DNA of 64,000 nucleotides from Burkholderiales bacterium (GCA_028868825.1 JAGWTU010000007.1:84692-148691), one strand, 5' to 3'. Positions 45,301-54,820 are shown, counted from the first letter of the stretch. A program made the numbers and translations. Notes: generated by a model not told the origin, from the letters alone.

Positions 45301-45637
45301 CGGTGCGCGCGCCGCTCAGCAGCAGCCGGCCGCCGCTGTGCTCGACGGTGATCAGCGCCGGCGTCGCCAGCGGCAGGCCGTTGCGGTCGTACAGGCGCAC
45401 GCGCACGCCGACCGGCGTCTGGCCATCGGCCGGGACGCCGTCGCGATCGACCTCGACGACGATGCGCGCGACCGCGGCATTGACCGCGTAGTCGCCGAAG
45501 CGCAGCACCGAGGGCAGCTCGATCGCCGCGGGCGGTGTCGTCTGCGCCGAGGCCCCGGTCGTCGCGCCGATCGTGGCGCCGATTCCGAGCGCCAGCCACA
45601 GCGGGCGCAGGCGTGAGCGGCATTCAGCGCGGCGCAT
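42377..45637 (-). CDS. predicted large outer-membrane beta-barrel protein with N-terminal Ig-like domain
   Basis: A 1,086-residue protein. A signal peptide (about 1-31, ending ATTGASAQ) precedes an Ig-like region (about 35-150: VRVRLYDRNGLPLATPALIT, then GVAEFKLLAPAQAQDVNLRV). The remaining 900 residues alternate polar and hydrophobic short strands with Gly/Asp turns, as in a large porin- or usher-like barrel. The final strand-like GAYVRLRFKF is followed by an 18-residue tail, so it does not end with the common C-terminal Phe. The ATG at 45637 has GGAGG six bases upstream and overlaps the end of the giant repeat gene by 14 bases. A secretion or anchoring pore is a reasonable guess only; no known family is recognised. 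Confidence 0.75.
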   Translation of the reverse strand: MRRAECRSRLRPLWLALGIGATIGATTGASAQTTPPAAIELPSVLRFGDYAVNAAVARIVVEVDRDGVPADGQTPVGVRVRLYDRNGLPLATPALITVEHSGGRLLLSGARTDEWGPGRRDADRATPGVQIKVEHGVAEFKLLAPAQAQDVNLRVTAGAQEVAGLIHYRPERRSLIAAGLVEGVIDFRRGPAPATSDGFDQAITAWQRQFGGGKSDIGARTAFYVKGPVADDLLLTAAFDSDKPGPTQLLRDMPPDAFYPVLGDASLRSFDAQSASRLYLRLDAGRDYLMFGDFTTGTVPSAPPGPGLLATLKPSVLGNYTRTATGLRAHAESERYSASAFAFEDTLHRVVDEFASQGSGPYGLSNSAAVFGGETVEVIVRDRAQPSRVIATRTLQRLVDYSFEPFSGRILLASFLPAVDENLNPVSLRVSYEVDQGGAKFWVGGVDGQWRVAPFLAVGGSAITDRDPLAPYDLDSVNATLHLGPGTALVAEYARSRSTVNTGVIDAAATPALAGLAGDIRGQAWRVEAVHQQERVQVQVYAGHADATFVNPAAALASGHDEARAKFDFKIAPDLTAYGLYIGSDDGANGGGRREGAAAGLRWQATERLSLDAGLRADRETVGTTGTGLLTTPFGATAGLTSGIGSGSGGGALGFGNQPVDPVTGLPVISAGHSLANAITGLPAGTRLASDSAHLGAGYRITQRFTLGAEIDQDISGDARQRASLGGDYQLTERSRLYGRYEHQSGWVDLQGATASGTSANAFVFGVNSTFLRDTQAYSEYRLRDAISQRDLQLASGIRNSWNLAEGLRLATGLEHVQVVSGLTPTADAATAGLDYTADPLWKASTKLEFRRSGTTPGAATDDAFDTTLLQLMVARKLARDWTLLARDYRLATHYATRGGVLQDRAQLGIAYRDTDTNRLDALLRIEHKLESDASNPAVGTLRTDAWIASTHADVHPSRPWWFTGRLAAKSERDQFEGGARSAFRAVLAAGRGVYDLSENWDVGALVASQFGQQGARQTAVGAEVGYLLAQNLWLSVGVNVSGFHGDADLSGYEYTQRGAYVRLRFKFDEHLLRGRDPAVNRTLDR

Positions 45638-48600
45638 GGGAACCTCCGGTGGCTGCAGCAGCGGCATCGTCGTGGGTCGTCGACGGCGGGGCCGGCGGCG
45701 CCTCGCCGGCCCGTGGTCGCGGCGCCGCCTGCGTCGCGCTGTCGGTGCCTTCGCGCGGCGAGGTGAGATCGCTCAGGCCATGCGCCTTGCTGTCGAAGCG
45801 CAGCGCAGGGCCTTGTTCTGTTTCCGGGGCCCGCACCTCGCCCTGCAGGCGGCGCGCCTTGACCTGCGAGAGCACCGCATTCGAGCAGCTGCCCTCGATG
45901 AAGTCGGCGCGATGCAGTTCGCCGTTCTTCAGGTCGAGCCAGAGGCTGCCGGCATCGCCCAGGTTGCGATTGCTCGAGGTCACCAGCCGCGATCCGCGCG
46001 GCAGCGTCGAGGTGTCGACGCGCATCACCGCGCTGCGCGGCGGCAGGCCGCAATGGCTGTACTTGCCCTCGCTGTCGGAGACCAGCGTCGTGCCGTCGTG
46101 GAACACGAGTCGCACGCCGGGGATGCCGAGTTCCTCGGCGTCCTGGATCTGGTTGCCGTTGCAGTCGACGAAGATCTTGCCGACGACGCAGGCCTGGTCG
46201 GTGAACACGCCGCCGGCGATGCGCACGGCGTATTGCGCCCGGTTGCTCGCGACGCTGCCGGGCAGCGGCGCACCGCCGGCGCCGACACAGCCGGCACCGG
46301 CGACGCAGGCATAGCCCTGGGCGCGGTTGATGCCGTCGCCCGCCGTCGCGCCGACGCCGACGCGCACGCGGTATTGCAGCAGCGTCGTGCCCGATGCGGG
46401 CATCGCGCCGAGGTTGAAGCGCAGCTGCGGTCCCGGCGCGCCGGCCGGGTCGGCAATGGCCGCGCCGTTGACGAACGCAGTGCCCGCGACGTAGGTGAAG
46501 CCCGGCGGCAGCTGGTCGACGACGGTGAGTTGGCGCGGCAGGCCGCCCGAGGTGACATGGACGGTGACGCTGTAGCGCACCGTATCGCCGACCTCGGCCA
46601 CCGCCTTGTCGCCGGTCTTCGTCAGCGTCAGTCCGCCCGGCAGCGCTTCGTCCAGCGGGATGTGGTTGTTGACGACCGACGCGGTCGCCGAGCCCACGGT
46701 GAGCTGCAGGTAGTAGGTCGTGCTGGCGCCGCCGGCGGGCGGCGATGCCTGGGGCTGGACGGCGACGACGGCGCCGGCGCCACCGCCCGGGCTCAGCGCC
46801 CCGGCCTGCGGCGGGATCGCCTTCGAAGCGAAGCCGTAGCCGCTGGGCGGCGTGACCGCAATCGTGAACGTGCAGGCCGCCGGCGCATTGCTGCCGAAGA
46901 GGAACTGGTAGAAGCCCATCGACCCGACGGTCATCGAGATCGAGTTGCCGCTGATCTGGTAGCCGCCGGCCGTCGCGCCGGCGATGGCGCTGGCCGGATT
47001 CCAGCCCGCGCAACCGCCCGCGGGGCTCAGGGTGACCGTCGCGCCCGGGACGGGCTGGCGCGTCGTGGCGTCGTAGACCACGCCGCTGGGATCGACCGGC
47101 AGGCTCTGCTGCGTCAGGTTCTGCCCCGGCGCCAGCACGACGACAAGCTGCGGGACCGGGCCCGGGCTGACGCAGGAACTCGCGCCGCCGCCGGCCGCGC
47201 CTGGGCCGCGGTTGCAGCCCACGCCGGACGAGCCGGGCGACTGCTCGCCGTTGACGGGCAGGCCGAAGGCGACGCCCGACTGCGGGTCGACGAAGCGCAC
47301 GTCGTAGGTCACGCCGGGCTGCAGGTCGACGAACTTGTAGGTGCCGTCGGCGCCGCTGGTCGTCTGCGCGACGACGGTGTTGGTGGCCGGATCGATGATC
47401 TGCACGCGCCAGCCGGGCAGGCGCTGGTCGCCGCCATCGAGCACGCCGGGGCTGTTGCCGATGTCGTACCAGACGGTGCCCGACAGCGTCGCGGCGAGTT
47501 GCACGACCGTGCTGTCGCGGCAGATCGGGTTCGAGATCGCCGCGTCGCAGGGCGGCAGCGCGCCCGGATTGCCGCCGACGTTGGCGAGCTGCTCGGGCGT
47601 GGGCCCGTTCGGCTCGCCGCCGCCGGTGGCCCAGACGACGTTCGCCAGCGGCGAGGCCGCCGCCGCTGCCGCCGCGACATTCACCGTGGCAGCGATCTCG
47701 GGCGCCAGGGCACCGGCGGCGATCACGGCCGTGCTGCTGCAGCTGAAGCTCGACGCCCCGGCGGCGCCGCTGCAGGTCCAGCCGCTGCCGGCGGGCGTCG
47801 CGGCCAGCGTCAGTCCGGCGGGCAGTTGATCGGTGATCGTGTAGCTGCCCGTGGTGGGCGCGGCGCCGGCATTGCGCACGTGGATGCGATAGGCACCGGG
47901 CAGGCCGACGGTGAAGGCGGCCGGCGCATGGTCCTTGCTGACCCACAGGCGGGGCAGGTTGCCGAACTCGCCGAAGTTGTAGCCGACGCCCTGGCCGCCC
48001 GCGGGCAGCGTGATGGTGCTGATTGCCGACGGCGTCACCGACACCGGCGTCGCCTGGCCGCCGAGCGAGCCGGGCACGGTGATGCCGTTGAGCGTGCCCG
48101 CCGGCTGCGCCGGCTCGGTCACGGTGTAGCTGCCCGGCGCGAGGGTGGCGAAGACGTAGGCGCCGCTCGCGTCGGTGGAGGTGGTGCGCGACACCGCGGC
48201 GCCGCTCGCGTCGGTGCCGGTCAGCGTCACCGTGACGCCGGGTATGCCGGCTTCGCCGGCGTCGACGAGGCCGTTGTTGTTGTTGTCCTGCCAGACCACC
48301 CCGGCGATCGAGCCGTTGTTGGGCAGTTCGGCGAAGTTGTTGCCCGTCGCCGACGTGCCGGGCGTCGTCAGCACGATGCCGCTGACCGCGCTGGGCCGCG
48401 TGGCGGGCGTCGTCGCGCTGCCGCCCGCGCTGCCGGCCAGCGTCAGGCCGTTGGTCGTTCCCGCGGGTTGGTCGGGTTCGGTGACGGTGTAGTTGCCGGG
48501 GCGCAGGTCGGGGACCGCATAGCGACCTCCGGCGTCGGTCGTCACCGTGCGGCTGACCGCAGCGCCGGTGTCGTCGGTGCCGGTGATCGTGATCGTCACG

Positions 48601-51600
48601 CCGGCGATGCCCGCGTCGCCGGGCAGATCCTGCACGCCGTTGTGGTTGTCGTCCTTGAACACCGTGCCGCTGATTGCCACCGGCAGGATCTCGCCGAAGA
48701 CGTTGTTCGCCGAATCGGCACCCGCAGCGAGGCCGATGCCGGTGATCGCACTCGGCAGCACCGAGACGGCCGTGGCGACGCCATGCGTCGTGCCGGGGGT
48801 CGTACGTCCGTTGAGCGTCTTCGTCGTGCCCGACAGCGGTTGCGCGGCCTGTTCGGTCAGCGTGTAGCCCGCGGCGCCGGCCGCGACGACGCCGTCGAAG
48901 CGGTAATTGCCCGACGCATCGGTGGTCGCGCTTCGGTTGACGGCGGTGCCGGCGGCGTCGACGCCGGTGAGCGTGACGACGACGCCGGGCAGGCCGTTCT
49001 CGCCGGGCTGCCGCTGGCCGTCGTTGTTGGCGTCGAGGTAGACGGAACCGCTGATCGAGCCGACGCGCAAGCCGAAGTTGTTGCCCGCGGACCCGGCGGC
49101 GCCGAGTCCGGCGATCGTGATCGCCGTCGGCGTCGCGCTGCTGGCACCGCCGCCAGCATTCGCCGCGCCGTTGAGGTAGCCGGCCGGCGTCGCCTCGCAG
49201 ACCGTGTAGGTCAGGCCGATTGCGGCGCCGCTGAAGCTGTACGCACCACTCGCGTCGGTGACCTGGCTGGCGACGACGGTGCCGCTGCAATCGCCGCCGG
49301 CGACGAGATGGAGCGTGACGCCGGCAAGCCGCCCGTCGGTCGGCGCGGCCTGCATCGCGCTGTCGCGGTTCAGGTCGATGTAGACGGTGCCGCTGATCGG
49401 TGCTTCGGGCAGTTCGCCGAAGAGGTAGCCGGTGGCCGTGGTGCCGGCGGGCAGCGCGATCGTGCCGATCACCGTGGCCGCGACCGGCGCGCCGCCGGCC
49501 GTGCCCGGCGTCAGGCGACCGTCGACGAAGGCGCCCGAAGCCGCCGGGATCGGGCCCTTGCTGACCTGGTAGCCGCCGGCGCCGGGCTGCGGCAGGTTCG
49601 TGAACTGGTAGTTGCCGTTGGCGTCGGTCGTCGTCGACAGGCCGACGGGGGCTCCAGCCGCGCTCGTGCCGGTCAAGCTCACCGGCACGTTGGCGATGCC
49701 CAGCTCGCCCGCATCGCGGGCGCCGTTGTTGTACAGGTTGGCGGCGCCGTTGTCCTGGTAGACCGACCCCGACAGCGTCGACAGGGTGGGGCCGAAGTTG
49801 TTGTTCTGCGAACCCGCCAGCGGCAGGTTGGCGATCGTGATCGTCGTGCTGCCGATGGTGCCGTTCGCGCTGCCCGTGCCGTAACCCGCAGGCACGGTCT
49901 CGCAGACGAGATAGCTCTGGCCGGCGACGGCGGCGCTGAACGAGTAGGTGCCGTCGGCCGCGCTGCTCGTCGTCTGGATCAGCGTGCCGGTGCCGCAATC
50001 GGCGCCCTGGACCAGGCGCAGCGTGACGCCGGCGATGCGCGTCGCCTCGCCGGCCTGCAGCACGCCGTCGCGGTTGGCGTCGAGCCAGACGAGGCCGCTG
50101 ATGGCCGTGTGCTGCTGCTCGCCGAAATTGAAGACCGTGCCGTCGGTGCCGGCGCCGAGATCGATCGTCGCGATGCGTCCGCTGCCGGCGACGGGCGTGT
50201 TCGCCTGCGCCGTGCAGCCGCTGGCGCAGGCGGCGCCGCCGATCAGGCCGGGGTTGATCGGCCCGCCGCCGAGACCCGCGGGGGCGGCCGGCAGCGGCAC
50301 CTCGAGCGTGTAGACGATGAGCGGGTCGAGACCGGTGAACGCGTAGGCGCCGGCGCCATCGGTCGTCGTCGTGGCGACCACGGCCTGCGTGCCGGCGTCG
50401 AGCAGCCGCACGGTGGCGCCGGGCACGACGACATCGCCGGCGTTCTTGACGCCGTTGAGATTGCTGTCGACGTAGACATAGCCCGACAGCGACGGCTGCC
50501 GGACCTCGGGAAAGTTGTAGTTGGCGGCCGCGGTGTTGGCTCCGAGCGCAATGCCGGAGTAGACCGGATTGGCCGTTTCATTGGCGCTGGCGTAGCTGCC
50601 GCTGACCGGCGCCGGCGGCGCGACGGGTCCGTTGACGTAGCCGGCAGGCCGCGTCTCGGTGATCGTGTAGCCGGCGGCGTCGGCCGGCGCGAGGCCGGTG
50701 AACTGGTAATTGCCGTTCGCGTCGGTGGTCGTCGAGCGGGCCACGGCGTTGCCGTAGGCGTCGGTGCCGCTGAGCGCCACCGTGACGCCGGCGATGCGCG
50801 GCTCGGTGCCCGCCGCCTGCGGCGTGCCGCCGTTGGCGCCGACGCGGTTGCGGTCCTCGAACACCGTGCCGGCGATCGACGACTGCTGCACCGACACCGA
50901 TGCACAGACGTTCGTGCTGTTGGCCGCGTTCGGATCGACCTCGCTCGTCGTGGCGCTGGCGCAGTTCTGCGCCGTGCCGCCGCCCGGGTAGGCGGTCATC
51001 ACGGCCGGCACGGTGATCGTGGCCACCTTGTTCACGGCCAGCAGCCCGAGCATGCAGGTCAGCTGCTGGCCCGCGGTCGTGCAATTGCCGTTCGCGCCAC
51101 CGGCGATGGCCCAGCTCGGCGCGCCGCTGCCGAAGGCCATGCCGGGGGGCAGCGTGTCGGTGAGGACCGTCGACTGGCTGTCGCCGGGCCCGTTGTTGGT
51201 GACCGTGAGATTCCAGTTGAACGGCTGGCGCACATTCACCGGGTTGACCGGCGCCGCCTTCGTGACCGCGAGGTCGGAGCGCACGCGGATCGTCGTCGTC
51301 TGCGCCGCGTTGTTGTTGCCCGGCAGCGTGTCGGTCTCGTTGACGATCACCGTCGCCAGCGAGTTGTAGGTGTCGCCGCCGGCGCCGGGCGCCGAGACGA
51401 TGCGGAACACGAGGTAGCGCGTGAGGTTCGCGTTGGGCGCCATCTGCCCTGGCGCCGGGACCATGCAGGTGATGGTCAGCGTGGCCGGGCCGGTCACCGA
51501 GGTGCCGGTCTGGTCGCAGACGCCTCCCGGGATGTTGCCGGCCGGGAAGGTGGACGCGGCATTCGACTGCAGGCTGTCGCCGCGGAACGTGATCGTCTTG

Positions 51601-54356
51601 CCGGCGGGCGGGCTCATCGTGAACGTGAAGCCGACACCCGTGGCCAGCGAGGGCCCGCCGTTGTTGAGTTCGTTGACGGCGTAGGTGACGTCGTCGTTGG
51701 AGAGGTTGATGGCGTCGTAGCCGAGTGGGTCGGGCGTGTCGATGTTGCTGATCAGCATGTCGACCGAGGCGGGCGAGATGTTCAGCGTCGCCGGCTTGCT
51801 GTTCGGCGCCGTGCCCTGGCCGCCGCTGCTGTCCTCGGGTGTCGACGTGCTGGCGGTGGCGACGTTGGACAGCGTGCGCGCTGCCGCGCCGCTCTGCCAG
51901 TTCGGGCGTACGACGAGGGTCACGGTCAGCGAGGTGCCGGCCGCGACCGAAGCCGGCCAGCTGCAGTTCAACGTCGGCGAACCGGGGCCGTAGCTCTGGT
52001 TGGCGACGAGGCCGGCGCAGGCGCCGCCATCAGACGCGGTGGCCGAGATGAAGGTGAAGCCGGCGTCGCCGGCGGCCACCGTGAAGACGTCGGCGAGCGC
52101 GACGTTGGCCGCCGCGGACGGGCCGTCGTTGCGCACGGTGATCGTGTAGGTGGCATTGGTGCCGGCCTGCACCGGGTTGCCGGCCAGGACCTTGGAGACG
52201 AGTTCGATGTCGGCGATCGGGTCGATCTGCACCGCGGCGCCGGCGCTGTTGTCGGCGGGCGTGGGGTCGCCCTGGGTCGCCGAAGTGGCGCTGACGGTGG
52301 CGTTGTAGCTGCCGTCCTGCAGCGGCCGGCTCGAGCTGTAGGTGAAGGCGACGCTGTCGCCCGGTGCCAGCAGCGTGCCGGCCGTCTGCGTGCAGACGAC
52401 GTTGCCCGTGCTGCCGCTGCCGGTGCCGGCGCAGGTGAAGGCGGCCGTCGAGTTGCCGCTGGTGTTCGTCAGCGTGACGGCGGTCATCGTCACCGTCGTG
52501 GCGGCCAGCCGTCCGGGGATCGTCAGCGTGACGGCCACGTCCTGCGCGTTGGCGCCGGTGCCGATGTTCTTGTTGAGCAGCGTCGCCGTGTAGTTGATCG
52601 CCGTCTCGTTGAATTCCAGCGTCGTCGCGACGCCGCCCGCGGTGGTCGCGCCGATGGCGACGCTGAGGTCCGGTGAATTCGCCGTCGCGGTGATCGACGA
52701 GGTGGCGCCGGCCGTGTTGTTCGCCAGGTTGTAGTCGCCGGGGTTGCCGCTGTAGCTGACGGTCGCGCTGTTCGTCGCCGCGCCCGTGGCCAGCGACTTC
52801 GTAGAGATCGACAAGGGGCTGCTGGTGCCGCCGACGCCGATCGCGGCGCTGTAGCTGCAATTGACGAGCGGCGGCGCCGAACTGCAGCTCCAGTTGCTGC
52901 CGCTGTAGCCGACATACTGTTCGTGGCCGGGGTCCAGCGTGTCGACCAGCGTCACCGTGCCGGCGGCCGCGACCAGCGGACCGGCGTTGGAGACCTGCAA
53001 GGTGCTCGTCATGTCGGCGCCGAGCGCGACGATGGCCGGCGTCTTGGTCTTGGTGATCGAGAGATCGACGCCGTCGGGCAGCACGTTCAGATTGACCGCC
53101 GCGGCGTTGTTCGAGGCCACCGGGTCGGCCGGCCCGCCGGCATTGGCGGCGATCGTTGCCGTGATGTTGTTGTACGCGGTCGGTGTGGCGACGACCGGGG
53201 CGACGGCGGTGATCGTCAGCGTGCCGCCGGCGCCGGCGGTGTAGCTGCCGGCGAAACTGCAGGTGACGACGACCGGGTTGCCGGCGTTGCTGCAGTTCCA
53301 GCCCGCGGTGCCGGTGTTGCTGACGACGCCGAAGCCCGCCGGCAGCGGCAGGCTCACGGTGGCGCCCGTGCCTGCGGCCGAGGGACCGAGGTTGCTCGGT
53401 TGCAGCGTGAAGGTCACGTTGCTGCCCGAGACCGCCGGGCTCGGCGACGGCACCGCCTGGGAGATCGCGAGGTCGGCGCCGGGATTCACCGACACGCTGG
53501 CGACCGTCGTGTTGTTCGACAGATCGGGGTCGCCGACACTGGATGTGAGGCTGCCGTTGAGGGTCACCGTGCCGCTGCCGACGCCGAGCACCCGGGTCGC
53601 GATGACGAAGCTCGGATAGGCGCCGACGCCCAGCGCGCCGGCGTTGCAGGTGACGACCTGGCCGGCTGCGCTGCAGGCCCAGCCCGGGCCGCCCGAATTG
53701 GCGGCGACGAAGGCCAGCGTGCCGGGCAGGGTCGTCGTGTAGGTCGCCGGGCCCGAGGTATTGGGCCCGCCGTTGGAGCCGCTGACGGTCCAGTTGACGA
53801 CGCCGCCGGAGGTCGCCGGATCGGGGGCGCCGACCATCGTCGCGCCGAGGTCGGCGCCGGCGTTGATCGTCGTCGTCACGGTCAGCGCGTTGTTCGCCGG
53901 ATTGACATCCAAGTCGCTCGTCGTCGCACTGAAGGTGCTGCTCACGGTGGCCACCGTGGCGCCGGTGGTGCGCACCGTGACGTTGACGGTCTGTATCGGT
54001 CCTGCCGGTGCCGCCTGCGTCCCGAGCAGCGTCGCATAACTGCAGGTCACGTTGCCCGGCGAGCCGCCGTCGAACGTGCAGGCGCCGGGTATCGTGGTGT
54101 CGACGGCCGATACGAACTGCGTATTCGCCGGCAGCGCGTAACTGAGCACGACGTTGTGTGCCGTATCGCTGTCGTTGTTCTGCAGCGTTGCCGTCAGCGT
54201 GAACGTGCCGCCGCGTATCGCCGGGTCGGGATTGGCGACGAGGCTGGGAATCTGCACGTCGACGGCCTGCGCGACCTCGGGCATGCCTATCGTGATCGCG
54301 CAAGCGGCGGCGATACGCACCCAGCCCTGGCGTCCAAACCACATTTGCGTAAACAT
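45624..54356 (-). CDS. giant DUF11/SdrD_B repeat surface protein
   Basis: A 2,910-residue exported protein. A signal peptide (about residues 1-30, ending EVAQAVDV) is followed by eight DUF11 repeats (about 25-1150; for example ADLAISQAVPSPSPAVSGSN), then eight SdrD_B/Cna-B-like repeats (about 1150-2125; for example ISGSVYLDANNDGQRQPGEN), then DUF11, SdrD_B, DUF11 and a last SdrD_B copy near 2730. I count ten of each. The tail is Pro/Ala-rich (about 2845-2910) with no LPXTG, PEP-CTERM, OmpA or autotransporter barrel. SdrD_B repeats bind Ca2+ in Gram-positive adhesins. The ATG at 54356 has AGAGGG upstream. It is translationally linked to the barrel gene downstream. Confidence 0.85.
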   Translation of the reverse strand: MFTQMWFGRQGWVRIAAACAITIGMPEVAQAVDVQIPSLVANPDPAIRGGTFTLTATLQNNDSDTAHNVVLSYALPANTQFVSAVDTTIPGACTFDGGSPGNVTCSYATLLGTQAAPAGPIQTVNVTVRTTGATVATVSSTFSATTSDLDVNPANNALTVTTTINAGADLGATMVGAPDPATSGGVVNWTVSGSNGGPNTSGPATYTTTLPGTLAFVAANSGGPGWACSAAGQVVTCNAGALGVGAYPSFVIATRVLGVGSGTVTLNGSLTSSVGDPDLSNNTTVASVSVNPGADLAISQAVPSPSPAVSGSNVTFTLQPSNLGPSAAGTGATVSLPLPAGFGVVSNTGTAGWNCSNAGNPVVVTCSFAGSYTAGAGGTLTITAVAPVVATPTAYNNITATIAANAGGPADPVASNNAAAVNLNVLPDGVDLSITKTKTPAIVALGADMTSTLQVSNAGPLVAAAGTVTLVDTLDPGHEQYVGYSGSNWSCSSAPPLVNCSYSAAIGVGGTSSPLSISTKSLATGAATNSATVSYSGNPGDYNLANNTAGATSSITATANSPDLSVAIGATTAGGVATTLEFNETAINYTATLLNKNIGTGANAQDVAVTLTIPGRLAATTVTMTAVTLTNTSGNSTAAFTCAGTGSGSTGNVVCTQTAGTLLAPGDSVAFTYSSSRPLQDGSYNATVSATSATQGDPTPADNSAGAAVQIDPIADIELVSKVLAGNPVQAGTNATYTITVRNDGPSAAANVALADVFTVAAGDAGFTFISATASDGGACAGLVANQSYGPGSPTLNCSWPASVAAGTSLTVTLVVRPNWQSGAAARTLSNVATASTSTPEDSSGGQGTAPNSKPATLNISPASVDMLISNIDTPDPLGYDAINLSNDDVTYAVNELNNGGPSLATGVGFTFTMSPPAGKTITFRGDSLQSNAASTFPAGNIPGGVCDQTGTSVTGPATLTITCMVPAPGQMAPNANLTRYLVFRIVSAPGAGGDTYNSLATVIVNETDTLPGNNNAAQTTTIRVRSDLAVTKAAPVNPVNVRQPFNWNLTVTNNGPGDSQSTVLTDTLPPGMAFGSGAPSWAIAGGANGNCTTAGQQLTCMLGLLAVNKVATITVPAVMTAYPGGGTAQNCASATTSEVDPNAANSTNVCASVSVQQSSIAGTVFEDRNRVGANGGTPQAAGTEPRIAGVTVALSGTDAYGNAVARSTTTDANGNYQFTGLAPADAAGYTITETRPAGYVNGPVAPPAPVSGSYASANETANPVYSGIALGANTAAANYNFPEVRQPSLSGYVYVDSNLNGVKNAGDVVVPGATVRLLDAGTQAVVATTTTDGAGAYAFTGLDPLIVYTLEVPLPAAPAGLGGGPINPGLIGGAACASGCTAQANTPVAGSGRIATIDLGAGTDGTVFNFGEQQHTAISGLVWLDANRDGVLQAGEATRIAGVTLRLVQGADCGTGTLIQTTSSAADGTYSFSAAVAGQSYLVCETVPAGYGTGSANGTIGSTTITIANLPLAGSQNNNFGPTLSTLSGSVYQDNGAANLYNNGARDAGELGIANVPVSLTGTSAAGAPVGLSTTTDANGNYQFTNLPQPGAGGYQVSKGPIPAASGAFVDGRLTPGTAGGAPVAATVIGTIALPAGTTATGYLFGELPEAPISGTVYIDLNRDSAMQAAPTDGRLAGVTLHLVAGGDCSGTVVASQVTDASGAYSFSGAAIGLTYTVCEATPAGYLNGAANAGGGASSATPTAITIAGLGAAGSAGNNFGLRVGSISGSVYLDANNDGQRQPGENGLPGVVVTLTGVDAAGTAVNRSATTDASGNYRFDGVVAAGAAGYTLTEQAAQPLSGTTKTLNGRTTPGTTHGVATAVSVLPSAITGIGLAAGADSANNVFGEILPVAISGTVFKDDNHNGVQDLPGDAGIAGVTITITGTDDTGAAVSRTVTTDAGGRYAVPDLRPGNYTVTEPDQPAGTTNGLTLAGSAGGSATTPATRPSAVSGIVLTTPGTSATGNNFAELPNNGSIAGVVWQDNNNNGLVDAGEAGIPGVTVTLTGTDASGAAVSRTTSTDASGAYVFATLAPGSYTVTEPAQPAGTLNGITVPGSLGGQATPVSVTPSAISTITLPAGGQGVGYNFGEFGNLPRLWVSKDHAPAAFTVGLPGAYRIHVRNAGAAPTTGSYTITDQLPAGLTLAATPAGSGWTCSGAAGASSFSCSSTAVIAAGALAPEIAATVNVAAAAAAASPLANVVWATGGGEPNGPTPEQLANVGGNPGALPPCDAAISNPICRDSTVVQLAATLSGTVWYDIGNSPGVLDGGDQRLPGWRVQIIDPATNTVVAQTTSGADGTYKFVDLQPGVTYDVRFVDPQSGVAFGLPVNGEQSPGSSGVGCNRGPGAAGGGASSCVSPGPVPQLVVVLAPGQNLTQQSLPVDPSGVVYDATTRQPVPGATVTLSPAGGCAGWNPASAIAGATAGGYQISGNSISMTVGSMGFYQFLFGSNAPAACTFTIAVTPPSGYGFASKAIPPQAGALSPGGGAGAVVAVQPQASPPAGGASTTYYLQLTVGSATASVVNNHIPLDEALPGGLTLTKTGDKAVAEVGDTVRYSVTVHVTSGGLPRQLTVVDQLPPGFTYVAGTAFVNGAAIADPAGAPGPQLRFNLGAMPASGTTLLQYRVRVGVGATAGDGINRAQGYACVAGAGCVGAGGAPLPGSVASNRAQYAVRIAGGVFTDQACVVGKIFVDCNGNQIQDAEELGIPGVRLVFHDGTTLVSDSEGKYSHCGLPPRSAVMRVDTSTLPRGSRLVTSSNRNLGDAGSLWLDLKNGELHRADFIEGSCSNAVLSQVKARRLQGEVRAPETEQGPALRFDSKAHGLSDLTSPREGTDSATQAAPRPRAGEAPPAPPSTTHDDAAAAATGGSHAPR

Positions 54357-54751
54357 TAAATCCCTCTTGTCGATTTCTCGCCGCATTTGCCGGTGATGCA
54401 TCGAACTCCGATCGATTGTCGGAGCTCAATTCGCACGCGGCTGATTCTTCGGATCGAAGGCGATTCGAATGCAGCAAAAAGCAGCCCGGTACGGCTCCAA
54501 TTCCATACCCGTGCTGCCCGGTCCCTCTAATGTCATTCTAGTTCTGCACAGCGGGATTCGGTTTCACCGACCGACACCGAGCGCGCATTAGGAGTTCGCC
54601 CATGGCGGGCATCGATAGCCGTCGTTCGCAATCGACCAGGCACCGATGGATGCGTTATTCGAGCAGACCGTACAAGCCGTCGCCGACGGAGATCGGCGCG
54701 CCGCCGCGGTCCGCGCTTGGAGTCGCCGAAGTATGTGTCTAAATGGGGGAA

Positions 54752-54820
54752 CGAATATTCGTCCGAATACTATTCAAATGATCGCCGGAACATTTGCCAG
54801 AATATTTATCCGGGTATTCG
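54752..54820. repeat. AT-rich cluster of CGAATA/TATTCG repeats
   Basis: CGAATATTCG (54752-54761) is a 10-bp perfect palindrome. CGAATAC at 54764-54770 and GTATTCG at 54814-54820 are an inverted pair, with further GAATATT and TATTC copies between. The AT-rich patch stands out in the GC-rich surroundings. It could be an operator, a recombinase arm-site cluster or an attachment region. Confidence 0.4.

Noticed and set aside
45573..52676. A plus-strand open frame of more than 2,300 codons antisense to the giant repeat gene
   Set aside because: Its translation is Arg/Ala/Asp-rich low-complexity sequence with no domains. Long antisense frames are expected in very GC-rich repetitive genes, and the minus strand shows clear DUF11 and SdrD_B repeats with a signal peptide.
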